A stretch of 64,000 nt of DNA from Calliphora vicina (Eukaryota; Arthropoda; Insecta; Diptera; Calliphoridae). Location: NCBI RefSeq assembly GCF_958450345.1, contig NC_088780.1, positions 121,906,226 to 121,970,225 of the forward strand. Reading direction: 5' to 3'. The position numbers and the translations under genes were made by a program. The notes under the pieces were generated by a model. It was not told where the DNA came from. It saw only the letters and a list, made by a program, of their open reading frames with translations, and did no database searches. Shown one piece after another: positions 32,620 to 45,490 of this stretch. Each line of letters opens with the position of its first letter. The first letter of the stretch is position 1.

Positions 32620-34790
32620 AACCCCACTACTAAATTAAAGTTTTGCATGATATATTAATTATAACTAGGATCGCCTGGTGGCCGAAATTCGACCACTTTT
32701 AAAACACTTTTTATCACTTTTATGGAAAGAATTTTTGAATATATTTTTATATTGTGCACATCTAGCGAAAAAAACCTTTTAAGCCATATATGTTTCATCA
32801 ATATTGGTGGACAATAACATATTTAAAAGTGTACCACAAAAAAACGTCTGGCCTATTTATATATAAGAAGATATTGTCTCATTAATTGCATTTAAAATAC
32901 ATTCCAAAAATAGAATTATTAATTTTACCAGCATTTTTTCCTCTGCCCCTTCTCTCTATCTCTCGCCATAATTTAATTGTTTGTTTAAAAATCAATAAAA
33001 TTAATAGTCGTGTCTATTGTTTGAATTTCTTGGAATATAAATTGAAATAATTACAAATTAGCTCTTATAAATATTAAATACAATATTTTTTGCTTATACT
33101 CGTTCTCTATAATTTCAACGAAATGATTGGGTTTTTATTTATTTATTTTTCTAAATAAATGTGTTAATTTTTTACAGAAACTATTATTTAAATGCAGCAA
33201 TTAAAATTATCATGAATACACGCACAATTTAGTTTTGTTTTTTTCTATTTAATAATTTTAGAAAAGGTGGCGTTTTGGAATTTTGAGAGAAGGTAACAGA
33301 AATATGAAGAATTAAATTAGTTACAATATCATCCACTCTATTGACTATCAAACATACCTATATAGTATGTACAAACACATATTCAGTGGTCGCCACTCAT
33401 AGCCACTAGATTGCGATCATGATCGGCTAATTTTCTGTTAACAATACGAATATTAACGAAGTTCATTAAAATAATCAAATAAGAAACAAAAAATCACAAC
33501 TAAGAACCGTACAAATAATGAAAACGGTTTTCTTTAAAACTTGAAACTTTTTCGAGGCTTTGTCATATTTTTGTTCATAACTTCTTTTCTACTAAGCCGA
33601 TTTTACTAATTTTCAATACTAAACTGCCTAGGACATTGATGAATATTCCAGATGAATGTCATTAGTTTTGGTTTTGTATTTTGCACCAGGGCATGATTTA
33701 CACAAACAAATGGACTTGCAATTCCATTAGATTCAAGAATATTAAAGAGCATTCGTGCTACTGGTTCTCAGTTGTGATTTTAGGAAATATGTTGTTTAAA
33801 AATATCAATATGTTCTAGGTTATCTCACATTTTGGTGTTTTTGTAATGTTTTCCATTAAACCAATTCGACTGATTTTCTATCTAAAACCTGGTTTTATGA
33901 TTTATGATAATTTAGATGCATTTTTCTACCAGATGTTAAGAATATTAATATATAATAATTTTAATATATGTAATTGTTTTACAAAAGAATATTTAATAAA
34001 TTTTATTTTTTTTTTATTTCCAGGTAATTTTAATATTTTATAATCATAAAATCTTTGACTGTGGAAACTCACTCAAGTTTGGTATGCATATTATTTAATG
34101 ATTAAGTCTATTTTCTACAAAATTTAACTAATTCAAGAACATTTCTAAATCAATATAACAAGTACCCTTAACAAAATTTACAAAATATAACAATTAAATT
34201 GCTTAGAAGAAGACAAAATTTTAAAAGATAAAAACATGCAAACATAAACAAAAACTATTATCTATCTATTTATCATGGTATTCGACGCCTCTGCCATTAT
34301 TTAAATGCCTGACAACAATAAACATACATACATGCATACTTACTTCTTTCTAAATGCATTTTACTCGCGTACAAAAATATAATCACAATCAATTTAATAA
34401 AACTGTGTTAGAATGACAAATCATGGTATCCATTTTACACAATGTTTGCACATTGTCTGTCCATCGTCATTCTGTCTTACATTTGTATATCGTTTTGTAA
34501 ATAAGAAAACTGCAATTGTTGGAGGAAAAAACGCACTCTAAACACTTGTACGAATAGTTTATAATAAATAGTTTTATTTCTTTTCTTTTTTTTTTCTGTT
34601 CCCCCACTTATGAAATTTGCCATGCCGCGCCACGTCCTCCCTTCTGTGAAATTTATATCTATATAATTCCTTGAATGTGTGCAATAGCAATTTATATTGG
34701 TCTACGATATACACACTTAGTGCAATGTAAATGAATTGTAGGAGCAGGAGTGTAAATGTATGAAATCTTGAAATGGTACTTATTATATTA
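32620..34790. other. No gene; contains one family D repeat
   Basis: Mostly AT-rich. CGATCATGATCG (33415) is a 12-bp palindrome and AGTGGTCGCCACT (33386) a small hairpin. A family D repeat lies at 33556-33720. No exon-like segment was found. Confidence 0.45.
33556..33720 (+). repeat. Family D dispersed repeat, copy 1
   Basis: Shared blocks with 54765, 58760 and 58935: TTTCTACTAAGCCGATTTTA, AAACTGCCTAGGACATTGAT, and ATGATTTACACAAACAAA. In the 54765 copy the repeat runs on to TTACAAACGGAACG, as in family B, so D may be another member of the A/B superfamily. Confidence 0.65.
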
Positions 34791-34800
34791 GGTAGTTCAT

Positions 34801-35061
34801 TGAAAAGGTACTTTTTAATTTTAGTTCCTTGAAAAGGTACTTTTTAATTTTAGTTCCTTGAAAAGGTACTTTTTAATTTTAGTTCCTTGAAAAGGTACTT
34901 TTTAATTTTAGTTCCTTGAAAAGGTACTTTTTAATTTTAGTTCCTTGAAAAGGTACTTTTTAATTTTAGTTCCTTGAAAAGGTACTTTTTAATTTTAGTT
35001 CCTTGAAAAGGTACTTTTTAATTTTAGTTCCTTGAAAAGGTACTTTTTAATTTTAGTTCCT
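34801..35061. repeat. Nine identical 29-bp tandem units
   Basis: The unit TGAAAAGGTACTTTTTAATT-TTAGTTCCT repeats nine times without change, starting every 29 bases from 34801 to 35033. Perfect identity next to diverged units shows recent local homogenisation. Confidence 0.97.
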
Positions 35062-36140
35062 TAAAAGTTCCTTATTTTAGTTCCTTGAAAGGTACTTTTT
35101 ATATTACTTGCTTGAAAAGGTACTTCTTATATTAGTTTCTTGCAAAGTTTCTTCTTATAGTAGTTCCTTGAAAAGGTAATTTTTGTTTTAGTTCCTTGAA
35201 AAGCAACTTTTTATATTAGTTCCTTGAAAAGGTACTTTTTGTTTTAGTTCCTTGAAAAGGTATTTTTTATATTAGTTCCTTGAAAGGTACTTCTTATATT
35301 AGTTCATTGAAAAGGTACCTCTTACATTAGTTCCTAGAAAAGATACTTTTTATAGTAGTTCCTTGAAAAGGTACTTTTTAATTTTAGTTCCTTAAAAGGT
35401 ACTTTTATTTCAATTCCTTTAAAGGTACTTTTTATTTTGTTTCTTGAAAAGCTTCTTTTTATTTGAGTTATTTGAAAGGGTACTTTTTATATTATTTGCT
35501 TAAAAAGCTACTTCTTATATTAGTTTCTTGCAAATTTACTTCTTATAGTAGTTCCTTGAAAAGGTACTTTTTATTTTAGTTCCTTGAAAAGCAACTTTTT
35601 ATATTAGTTCCTTGAAAAGGTACTTTTTGTTTTAGTTCCTTGAAAAGGTATTTTTTATATTAGTTCCTTGAAAAGGTATTTTTTATATTAGTTCCTTGAA
35701 AGGTACTTCTTATATTAGTTCATTCAAAAGGTACCTCTTACATTAGTTCCTAGAAAAGATACATTTTAAGTTGTTCCTTGAAAAGGTACTTTTTAATTTT
35801 AGTTCCTTAAAAGGTATTTTTATTTTAATTCCTTTAAAGGTACTTTTTATTTTGTTTCTTGAAAAGCTTCTTTTTATTTTAGTTCCTTGAAATGATACTA
35901 TTTATATTACTTGCTTGAAAAGATACTTCTTATATTAGTTTCTTGTAAAGTTACTTCTTATAGAAGTTTCTTGAAAAACAACTTATTATATTAGTTCCTT
36001 GAAAAGGAACTTTTTATATTAGTTAGTTCCTTGAAAAGGTACTTCTTATATTAGTTAGATCCTTGAAAAGGTACTTTTTATAATAGTTAGTTCATTGAAA
36101 AACAATTTCTTATATTAATTCCTGGAAAAGGTACTCTCAT
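34801..36140. repeat. GTAC minisatellite patch 3 with higher-order repeat
   Basis: About 48 units of 25-30 bases follow the pattern TAGTTCCTTGAAAAGGTACT-TTTTAT. The first nine are identical (34801-35061). Beyond them, variant units recur in the same order: TTGCTT(G/A)AAAAG units at 35108, 35496 and 35911 start similar series, giving a higher-order repeat of about 388-415 bases. No coding potential. Confidence 0.93.
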
Positions 36141-36605
36141 CCGAACAAATCATTTGAAAATCATTCCGACCTATATCTATAAATATATAATTAAATTGTT
36201 CATTCATGAAAGTACTTCAAACTGCTACCAGATTCTTTCCAAAATTTGTATAATATTTGTTTTTTAATTATTCAAATATTTCTTAGTGATAAAAAAAAAG
36301 AAATCAAAATCTTTTTCTTGCGGAAATATAAATTTAATTTTCTTAGATAAGAATTTAGAAAATGTTTGATATAAGAAATTGTCGACATTGCTCAAGTGCT
36401 GGCGAAAAAGTAATGAATGTATTAAAGTTGATAACCTCATTATTTGTTATTAATTTATAACCGTCTAAAGAAAGTGTTCTACAATCATATCAACGGACAT
36501 TGGTTAGGGTTAAAAGTATTTAAAGTAACTAAAACTATTCAAGGTATTTTGTATACTTTGCAAAAAAAGCTCTAGCTAAATTTAAATTTGAAATCGATTC
36601 AGAAG

Positions 36606-37331
36606 AAAACAAGTAAGAACGTATGGTCGGTCAAGCCCGACCATATAATACCCTACACTAAGTAAAAGAGTAAAAACATTTTTCTTTTAAAATTTCAATA
36701 ATTTGTACTTTTGAATGATTTTCGGAAGTGGGCCTTATATGGGGGCTATGACCAATTATGGACCGATCACCATGAAATTAGGTCGTGTGATTTGTGTCTA
36801 TATGAAAGTTTACTATGTTGAATTTTGTGAGTATACCAACATTTTTAAGCGATTTATGCACGTTAAAGTGATTTTCGGAAGCGGGTCTATATGAGAGCTA
36901 TGACTAATTATGGACCGATCGTAACAAAATTTGGTGACATGAATTTTGTATATATAAAACTTATTTGGAGCGCAATTTGTGGATATACATATATAAATTA
37001 AACATTTATGACCGATAAAGTCCAATTTCGGAAGGACATTTGTATGGGGGCTAGGTGAAATAATGGACCGATTTCAGCCAGTTTCAATAGGTTTGGTCCT
37101 TGAGCCGAAAAAATAATATGTACCAAATTTGATCGAAATATCTTCAAAATTGCGACCTGTACTCTGCGCAGCCAGCCGACCAGACGGACGGACATCGTTT
37201 AATCGACTCAGAAAGTGATTCTAAGTCGATCGGTATACTTTAAGGTGGGTGTTAGACTAATATTTTTGGACGTTACAAACATCTGCACAAACGCATAATA
37301 TCCTCCCCACTATGGTGGTGCAGGGTATAAA
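36606..37331 (-). repeat. Family A dispersed repeat, full-length copy 4
   Basis: Reverse-strand copy with both ends: TATACCCTGCACCACCATAG at 37328 and the hairpin TGGTCGGGCTTGACCGACCA, then ACTTGTTTT at 36606. It contains the CGTCCGTCTGGTCGGCTGGC block and several GGTCCATAATTGGTCATAGC blocks. With 56655-57378 it defines the full length of about 725 bases. The frames inside are spurious. Confidence 0.9.
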
Positions 37332-37339
37332 AATCATGG

Positions 37340-38960
37340 ACCAAAATGTGAGACAACATCGAAAAAATTGGATGTATTTTCCCATAATAATTTTACGTTA
37401 ACTTAGTTTGACACAACAATTTTTTAACTTAAATTAATAAAAAAAAATTCAAAAAAAAATATTTTGATTTGAAAAATTCATTATTTTAAACTCCTGCTAA
37501 TGGCAAACGTCACGCATCATATACGCGTAAATGCGTGAGTGTAATAAGTTTACAAAAACAACTCCAACAACAAACCTATTCGCTTATATTGTGTGCAAAT
37601 CATAGAGTAATAAAAAAAAACGAAGAAAAATTGCAAATTAAAATCAGAATCAGAATACTTATTTGAAAATGTGTGCCACTGGGCGTAGGTGTTAACAGTT
37701 TGTTTTTTGTTATTATTGCCGTTGTAGCTATTATTTGTTGCAGTTGCTATTTGTTATTCTTCTACAAATAGCAAAAAAGAAAAAAAAAAAAAAAAAAAAA
37801 AAGAGGAAAAAAAAGAACATTGTTAAGTTTTTCTGTGTCTTAGAGATCTAAAAAGTACGTGAATGTTTTTGAATTTATATCTATCTACATGTACTTGTTT
37901 ACTTTTTAGATTGTCTTATATAATTTAGAGTGTAATGAAAAAAATGGGATTTTCAAACGATTTTTTATTTAATTTTTTTTGTTGATTTTCTATAAAGGGT
38001 GAGGCTAGATATGTAGCTAATGCTAGCAAAACAAATATTTCTATGTACATATGTATTTCTACAATATTTGATGTTGCAAAGCTTTTGTACCAGCAAGCAT
38101 TATGTAAATCAGCTGATTTTTCCTTTTATGCCCCTAAAATGTGTGACAGTGATCAAAGGCGTGTAGATTCTGTTAATAGTTTCGACTTTAACATTAGGCC
38201 TTTATTTTAGGAAACTTGTTTATTTTAAATTATCTGTTCATATTTAAATTCTTTGCTTTAATACCCCTAAATTTATATCTGTAACACTTTAAACTAAATC
38301 CTCTAACTTACTAAATATATAAAAATTATAGCTGCAATGAAATTAAGTTGTTCTTTTTTTAGTTCTGTGTTTGTTTTCAAAATAAATTTAATTGTAATTG
38401 TAGTTGCTGTTGCAGTTGCAGTTTTGTTCAGCTGCTTTTTTTACGCAATTAAAAGTTTATGTAAATATTAACATTAATTACAAAATATAAATTTCTATTG
38501 CTGTCATGTTGTCTGTTTATTGTTGCTGCTGCTGTTGTTGTGCAGTGTTGTCAGTTTCACTTAAATTATAATTTTATTAAAATGATGATGACAACGACAA
38601 CACGACGAATACACAAACTTTAATTTGACGTGGAAAAAGTGAAATAACTATATATTTACCTGCAAAAAAAAAAAAATGTCAACAACATGAATTTATTTTG
38701 AGAATAGTTTAGGCAATGGGATATTTGCATTTCTTTAAATAATTAAATTATTAAGTTGTAATAAGGACAAATATACAAATTGACATAAACATATATTTAG
38801 TTACTACGATCATATACGTGATTGCAATAATCAAGTTGTTGTTAACTTTATCATATTATGATTACCGCAATCATATAAATAATAACAACTACCATAATAT
38901 TGTTAATAGACTTGTAAAATGTTTGAAATGATTACAGCAAACAACAATATGTTTGCTCTG
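37340..38960. other. No gene; poly-A, triplet repeats and one repeated segment
   Basis: A near-pure poly-A run sits at about 37775-37803. TTGCTATTTGT-TATTCTTCT-ACAAATAGCAA (37744) is a perfect 11-bp stem. CTG/GTT triplets occur near 38524. ATTACCGCAATCATATAAAT near 38863 resembles the palindromic locus near 47.8 kb. Confidence 0.45.
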
Positions 38961-38964
38961 TGCA

Positions 38965-39280
38965 TACTTTGAAAAGGCACTTTTATCAATAAATGTATTA
39001 GTGCTTTTTTAAGGAACTTTTCTAAAAGTACCTTTATTAGTACTTTTTAAAATTATCTTTATTAATACTTTTTAAATGCACTTCTATTAATTAGTACTTT
39101 TTAAGAAACCTTTATTAGTATTTTTTAAATACTAGAAACTTTTATTAAAAGTACCTTTATTAATACTTTTGTATTAGTACTATTTAAAGGTACTTTTTTT
39201 AGTTTTTTAGTACCTCTAAAGATACTTTTCTAAGTGCTATATTAATGTACTTTATAAAGTTACTTTTATAAGGTACATAA
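38965..39280. repeat. GTAC minisatellite patch 4
   Basis: Units such as TTAGTACTTTTTAAAATTATC and AAAAGTACCTTTATTAATAC repeat. Confidence 0.7.
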
Positions 39281-39550
39281 TTGTAATTAATGTACCTTTT
39301 ACAGAGGTACATTTTGTATAATAATTTTTGTGCTCTCAAATTCCTATTATATTTATGCAATAAGGGAACTTTAATTACTTTTCTTTATTTCCAATTCTAT
39401 AAATACTTTTATCATTATTTTTGTTTATTACTTCTTATTAATATTGAGCGCTGTCCTAAAGATCTAGGCTAGGAAGGTACAGACATCAACTTAAAAAGTG
39501 TTATTTTCCCATATTATTTATTATTAAGTACAATATTAAGGTTATTCTTT

Positions 39551-39712
39551 TCAAAAAATGGAAAATTACACTCTGATTTTTTTACACTTTTACACAACAA
39601 AAACATGAACAAAATTCCCCAAAAAAAAAATACAACTTTTTTTTAAATTTTTTTTTCTTGTATTTGTTTTTTAAAATGTTAAAAAATCAGAGTGTACTTT
39701 TCCATTTTTTGG
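39551..39712. mobile_element. Small palindromic MITE (ACACTCTGATTTTTT)
   Basis: TCAAAAAATGGAAAATTACA then CTCTGATTTTTTTACA (39551-39586) is inverted at 39675-39712 (AAAAAATCAGAGTGTACTTT then TCCATTTTTTGG) with few differences. About 90 T/A-rich bases form the loop. No target duplication read. Confidence 0.75.
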
Positions 39713-39714
39713 AA

Positions 39715-40660
39715 ATGTTTACCCTCATTGTATTTTTTTTTTATAAAAAATATTGATTTTCACACAAAATTTCTATTATTTACTCCAGGAATACAATAAA
39801 AACTCGATCATAAGATGAAATCAAATCAATTTGATTACAAAAACATACATTGACAATAAGGTAGAAAATATGCAGAATTAGCATAGAACAAGTTAATGAA
39901 ACCTTTTTGCAACAGAATGAAAATAAACAAAAAATAAAGAAAACCCTAGATTTCAATCAGACTCATTCATACAAACAAACATTTTTCACAAAACACATTC
40001 TACTAGTCATCATATTGTACGTACAATGGAACACTGCAAAAAAAGCAATCAGTTTAAATTCAATTTGTTTTATTTTTTTTTATATATTTCAGTTTTTTCT
40101 TCACTCTATTCTATTTTATTCTTCATTGTAATTGAACATAATAAATTGTACATACAAACTCGTAAAATGATGTCATTTATGACTATTTGCTCATAAATTT
40201 GTTAACTATGACAAGTGGCTAAACACACACACACGCACTCATACTTACTCCCTCCCCCTCCTCCTGTACCGCTCTCTAACGCCCTCGCAAAAATAAAATA
40301 CTTTTTCTAATTGTGTAAAAACAATATGACAAATGTTTAGAGCCATAGTGAGTGTTCAGTGTATGTGTAGTAATTTGTAAGAGTGTGTTTAAATATGATA
40401 ATAAATTTACACTATTATAACTGTAAAAATTCCATGTAAAAATTAATGAATACCGTACACTAGGTAAACATGCCTACATTCACACACACACGCGCTGTTA
40501 TTCAAACTCAAACTCACATTTATATTTATTGTTATTCAAACTTATTTTTAGTTTAAATTGTAGGTGTGTGTTTTACCTTCTTCAACTCTTTTCACTATTT
40601 CTTTCCCTATGAATCTTTATGGTTGGTTTTTGTGATTATTATTATTATTACCTTTAATAT
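39715..40660. other. No recognisable feature
   Basis: AT-rich DNA with a pyrimidine-rich patch (CTCCCTCCCCCTCCTCCTGT near 40248) and CA repeats near 40223 and 40480. Confidence 0.45.
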
Positions 40661-40664
40661 TGAA

Positions 40665-41745
40665 ACGTGCATACCTTTAATAGCATTTCTTAAAAGTACT
40701 TTACAAAAAACATTGAATAGTACCTTATAAATTTGAGTAGTACCTTTTGCAAGTCGTTTAACCCTTTACAGTATTTTAAAGTGTGCCATTTAAAAGTACT
40801 ATTTAAATAGAACTTTTTAAAAGTACAGATTGAAAGTACCTTAAATAGTACATTTTAAAGGTACTTTTAATAGTAACTTTTAAAAGTACTATAAGAGGTA
40901 CCGTCAAAGGTAAAATTTAAAAGTACCTTTTCAAATTACTTTAAATAGTACCATTTAAATGTAATTTTTAAAGGTACCTTTTAAACATACTTTTTAAAGG
41001 TACCTTTTAAACATACTTTTGAAATAGTACCTTTTAAAAGTACTATTTGAGATACCTTCAAATGTATTTTATATACATAATATATTTTAAAAGTACTTTT
41101 AATACAACTTTTTAAACGTACTTTTAATAGTATCTTTTAAAAGTACTTTAAATAGTACAGTATGAGATACCTTCAAATCTACCTAAAGTACTATTAGAGT
41201 TACCGTCAAAGGTACAATTTAAAAGTATCTTTAAATAGTATTTAAAAGTCATTAAAAAGTACTATTTAAATAGAACTTTTTAAAAGTACAGTTTAAAAGC
41301 ACCTTAAATAGTACATTTTAAAGGTACTTTTAATAGTAACTTTTAAAAGGACTATAAGAGGTACCGTCAAAGTTACAATTTAAAAGTACCTTTTCAAATT
41401 ACTTTAAATAGTACCATTTAAATGTAATTTTTAAAGGTACCTTTTAAACATACTTTTTAAAGGTACCTTTTAAACATACTTTTGAAATAGTACCTTTTAA
41501 AAGTACTATTTGAGATACCTTCAAATGTATTTTATATACATAATATATTTACAACTTTTTAAAAATACTTTAAATACGACATTTTAATAATTCATTAAAT
41601 AGTGCCTTTAAAAGTACTTTAAATAGTTATTTTTAAAAGGACTTTTTTTAATAGTACCTTTTAAAAATACTCTAAATAGTGCATTCTAAATTTTGTTTGC
41701 AGATACCTTTGAAAGTATTTTAAATAGTACCTTTCAAAGTACATA
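40665..41745. repeat. GTAC minisatellite patch 5 with a 463-bp duplication
   Basis: Units built on TTTTAAAAGTACTTTAAATA and AAAGGTACCTTTTAAACATA fill the stretch. A 291-base block (40798-41088, starting ACTATTTAAATAGAACTTTT) recurs at 41261-41551 with few changes, an offset of 463 bases. Confidence 0.9.
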
Positions 41746-41749
41746 CTTT

Positions 41750-42915
41750 TCCTGATGCCAAAAATCACTAAACTGTCAACACTCTTTACATAATTCCAAC
41801 TACATATATGATGGGTAAAAGGGAATGACGTCTGAGTTGGTATGAATGAAGTGTATTTTAATGTTGTTCGTGGTTTGCAAAAAATATAAATGACTAAATA
41901 CACAAAATAGTGCTAAATATTAACTAAACTTCAACAGCAACAACTGCAACTCAGTTTTTCTCTTGAACAAGTTATTTTATTTTTTTTCATAGAAATTCTA
42001 ACGATTAAACTTGAAAAATGTGTTTACTTAATGTTTGTAGCACACAATTAGCAATTAGTACCACATTTCTTTTTTATAAACATACAAAAAGTACTCGTAA
42101 GTAACTACATAAAAGGTATAGAGAATTTGTGACAATTTAACTTCTTCAAACAAGGGAAATTAATAACAGTAACTGAAAAATCTAATAAGATTTTTTGTAA
42201 ATTGCTACAAAATTATTATACAATAAATGGTTTTTTATCAAGTCCTTTAAAAAAAATTAAATACATTTTATGCAATCCACAGGTGTTAATAACAACTGAC
42301 CAATCATTCAAATGCTTTTAAAAAACAATTAATAATAAGCAATAAATTGTACTTACACAAGTATATCAATAAAATTAATGAAATGTACAGCAACAGACAC
42401 ATGTTTTTTTTCAATATTATTTAATAATATTGCTAAATAAAATAAGTTAATAAAATGCATATTAAAATCATGTCTTTCTGTCATAAATGTATTCAATAAT
42501 CAACAATGTGCACATGATGTTTCTTAAAAAAAAAACTGAACAAAAATCAATAAATTACAAGTATTTTTTTGCAATAAAATCAGCCAAAGGTTTGAAGTAG
42601 CAGAAACTTACTTGTAAATGTATTTTTTTTATACGCGATTTTTATTTAATTAGGAGTAACGGAAGCATCCACGGATGACATGGAATTAAATTTTATTATT
42701 CAAAATATGGCCTTTTACAAATAAATACTGCTGGTCAATACAGGCTGCGTTTTTCATGCAAATGCATGTTTGTAGTTAGTAACCCATAAATAAATATTGA
42801 CCAATTACTTTTCATATTTATATTTTTAATTAATAGTTTTGAGCATATTTTTTCATTATAGTGAATATTAAAAATTTTTTTAGTGCATAAACAAATCTCT
42901 GCCCTGTAAATATTG
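41750..42915. other. No gene recognised
   Basis: AT-rich. CAATATTATT-T-AATAATATTG (42412) is a perfect small palindrome. A 22-codon exon-like reading near 42655 was considered and not accepted. Confidence 0.45.
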
Positions 42916-42919
42916 AAGA

Positions 42920-44242
42920 CTAGCTGACCCGGTGCGCTTCGCCACCCCAATTAGATGAAAGAAATAGTACTATTAAGTCTCCCGCTCACTCGGGTCCATA
43001 TAATCTTTATTTCATGTTTCTAAATTCATTGGTGAAGAAATTACTAAAAGTACCATTCGAATAAAGAAATAGTACCAAAAAGTCTACCCCTAGAATCCTA
43101 ACTCACTTAGGACCATGTATGCTTAATTTCATGTTTCTAAGTCCATTGTTATAGAAATTTCAAAAAGTACCATTAGATTAATGAAAAAGTATCATGAAGT
43201 ATCCCCTTGAATTTTCACTCACTTAGGACCATATATACTTGTAGTTTCCCACTCACTTGGGTCCATATAAGCTTTATTTCATGTTTCTAGGTTCATTGGT
43301 GAAGAAATTACAAAAAGTACCATTCGAATAAATAAAAAGTACCAAAAAGTCTCCCCCTAGAATTCTCACTCACTTAGGAGCATGTATGCTTAATTTCATG
43401 TTTCTAAGTCCATTATTATAGACAATTAAAAAAAGTACCGTTATAATAAAAAAAAGTACCCGGATTTGGCCTAAAATACACCATGGCACTCGAGTTACAA
43501 ATAACAACCTGTTAACTAATTTTTGTATGAATCCAGGGACCAATGTTAAAAAAATTATCAAAATCGGCTTAATAATTTGCAATAAAATGTATTTTCTCGA
43601 TTTTATCCCCTTTTTTGTACCTTTTTTATCCTCATTGCAGTGATAAAATATTATTAAAATAATGTTCTGTATCGGGGTGGGAGCTCATAGTAAAATATTC
43701 GAATGTCTATGTCAAATTATACAAAACCATATTTTATTAAAAAGTGCCAAAAATAAACACAATTTTTATCCCTTAAGGGTTCGAATTTCCAAAAAGTACC
43801 AAACTTATATTTTTTATTTTTTGATAAGTAAAGAATACGATTTAAATTTTGTTTCTATGTTTATTGGTTTAAAATATACATAGGGTGCCAAAAAAGTACC
43901 AAAATACAGTTTTTACCCGTTTTCTCCCCTAAAAGGTTCGAATTTCGAAAAAGTATGAAATAGCTGTCAGCTTATTTTTTAAATGGAGTAACATGCAATT
44001 TCAAGTTTTTTGTATCTTTATTAGTTTTGAAGATATAAGATTACCGGATTTACCCGTTTTTACCCTTTTTACCCCCTAAACGTTCGAATTTCCAAAAATC
44101 CCTTCTTAGTGGATCGTTTTGGGGATGGAGGAACCCACAGTTAAAATTTCATGATTCTAGCTTCAGTCGTTTGGGCTGTGGGATGATGAATCAGGCAGTC
44201 ATTCAGTCAGTCAGTAACGTTACTCTTTTATATATATAGATG
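42920..44242 (+). mobile_element. CTAGCTGACCCGG-type interspersed element
   Basis: It starts ACTAGCTGACCCGGTGCGCT and ends GTCAGTCAGTCAGTAACGTT then TATATATATAGATGA, the two hallmarks of a repeat class I know from many arthropod genomes; its formal class is uncertain (non-autonomous retroelement or Helitron-like). The 5' part has four units of roughly 110-130 bases, each with TTTCATGTTTCTAA(G/A)T(C/T)CATT and an AAAAGTACCATT-like tail, alternating between two variants. Further in come TTTTTACCCTTTTTACCCCC and CGTTCGAATTTCCAAAAA phrases. No protein frame. Confidence 0.75.
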
Positions 44243-44244
44243 AC

Positions 44245-44570
44245 ATAATAATTACTTTTTGTGGGAATTACACTATTTGTATATCGTTGCCTTGTTAGCG
44301 AAATGGTTTATGGTTTTTTTCAGTAGAGCAAAAACAAGTTTTTTTTTAATATGATTTACTTGATTACTTCGGAATTAGTGGAGATTTTTGGAAATATATT
44401 GCTGATTCAAATGATCAAATAACAAAATGTTTTAAGAATTACACATAGTTAGAGCTTTTTGCAGACCACAATTCGAAAAGTTAGATGATATCTCTCTTAT
44501 CATATGTCAACGAAATCGTACGAGTATGTTTAAAACAATTGCTGCAATAAATCAATAATACATTTAATAA
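44245..44570. other. No recognisable feature
   Basis: AT-rich spacer before the next GTAC patch. Confidence 0.5.
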
Positions 44571-44574
44571 TACC

Positions 44575-45480
44575 TTTTTAAATTGTTTTAAATATAAATT
44601 AAATTAAAAGTACTTTGAATACTAACTTTTAAAAGTACTTTAACTAGTAGCTTTTAAAAATATTTTAAATAGTACCTTTTTTTATATAATTTTAAATAGT
44701 ACTTATTAACAGAGCCTTATAAAAGTACTTTAAGTAGTTCTTTATATAGTACCTTATAAAAGTACTTTAAATAATATCTTATAACAGTACTTTAAATTGT
44801 ACCTTTTAAAAGTACTTTAAATAGTACTTATTAAAAATAGTAGTTATGAAAGTACTTTAAGTTGTACCCTTTATAGTACATTAAATAGTACCTTATAAAA
44901 GTTCGTTAAATAGAACTTTTTAAAAGTAGTAGTAAAATAATACTTATTAATATTGCCTTATAAAAGTACTTTATATAGTACTTTAAGTAGTACCTCATAA
45001 AAGTATATATATCTAATAAAAGTACTTTAAATAGTGCTTATTACAAGTACTTTAAATAGTAGGTACAAATTAAAATTAGTAGTAAAATAGTACTTATTAA
45101 CAGTGCCTTATAAAAGTACTTTAAATAGTACTTATTAAAAGTACAGTGCCTTATAAAAGTACTTTAAGTAGTTTCATTTAAAAGTACTTTAAATAGTACC
45201 TTATTTAAGTGCTATAAATCTAAATTTTTAATAATACTGAAATAGTACCTTTAAATGTACTTTAAGTAGTACATTTAAAAGTACTTTAACTAGTACCTTT
45301 TAAAAGTACTATAAAATTACTACATTTTAAAAGTACTGTAAATAATCCTTTTGAAAAGTACTTTAAATAGTACATTTATTTAAAGGTACTATAAATTTTA
45401 ATAATTTTAAATATTACATTTAAAAATTACTCATAATATTACCTCTTAAAAGTAATTACCCTTTAAAAAGTACTTTTAAT
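44575..45480. repeat. GTAC minisatellite patch 6
   Basis: Units such as CCTTATAAAAGTACTTTAAA and TAGTACTTATTAACAGTGCC repeat with variable length. A TTATTAACAGTGCCTTATAA variant recurs. Confidence 0.85.
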
Positions 45481-45490
45481 AATTCATAGA

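Noticed and set aside
34801..35061. Regular 29-bp repeats considered as a CRISPR array
   Set aside because: Units are contiguous with no unique spacers, so it is a minisatellite.
36813..37195. Reverse frames of 65-70 codons
   Set aside because: They lie wholly inside a family A repeat, and equivalent frames are broken in other copies.
37775..37803. Poly-A tract as a possible retrotransposon tail
   Set aside because: No coding or target duplication upstream; A-rich runs are common here.
42652..42724. Exon-like reading after TTTAATTAG (VTEASTDDMELNFIIQNMA)
   Set aside because: Only 22 codons, no partner exon, weak polypyrimidine tract; plausible by chance.
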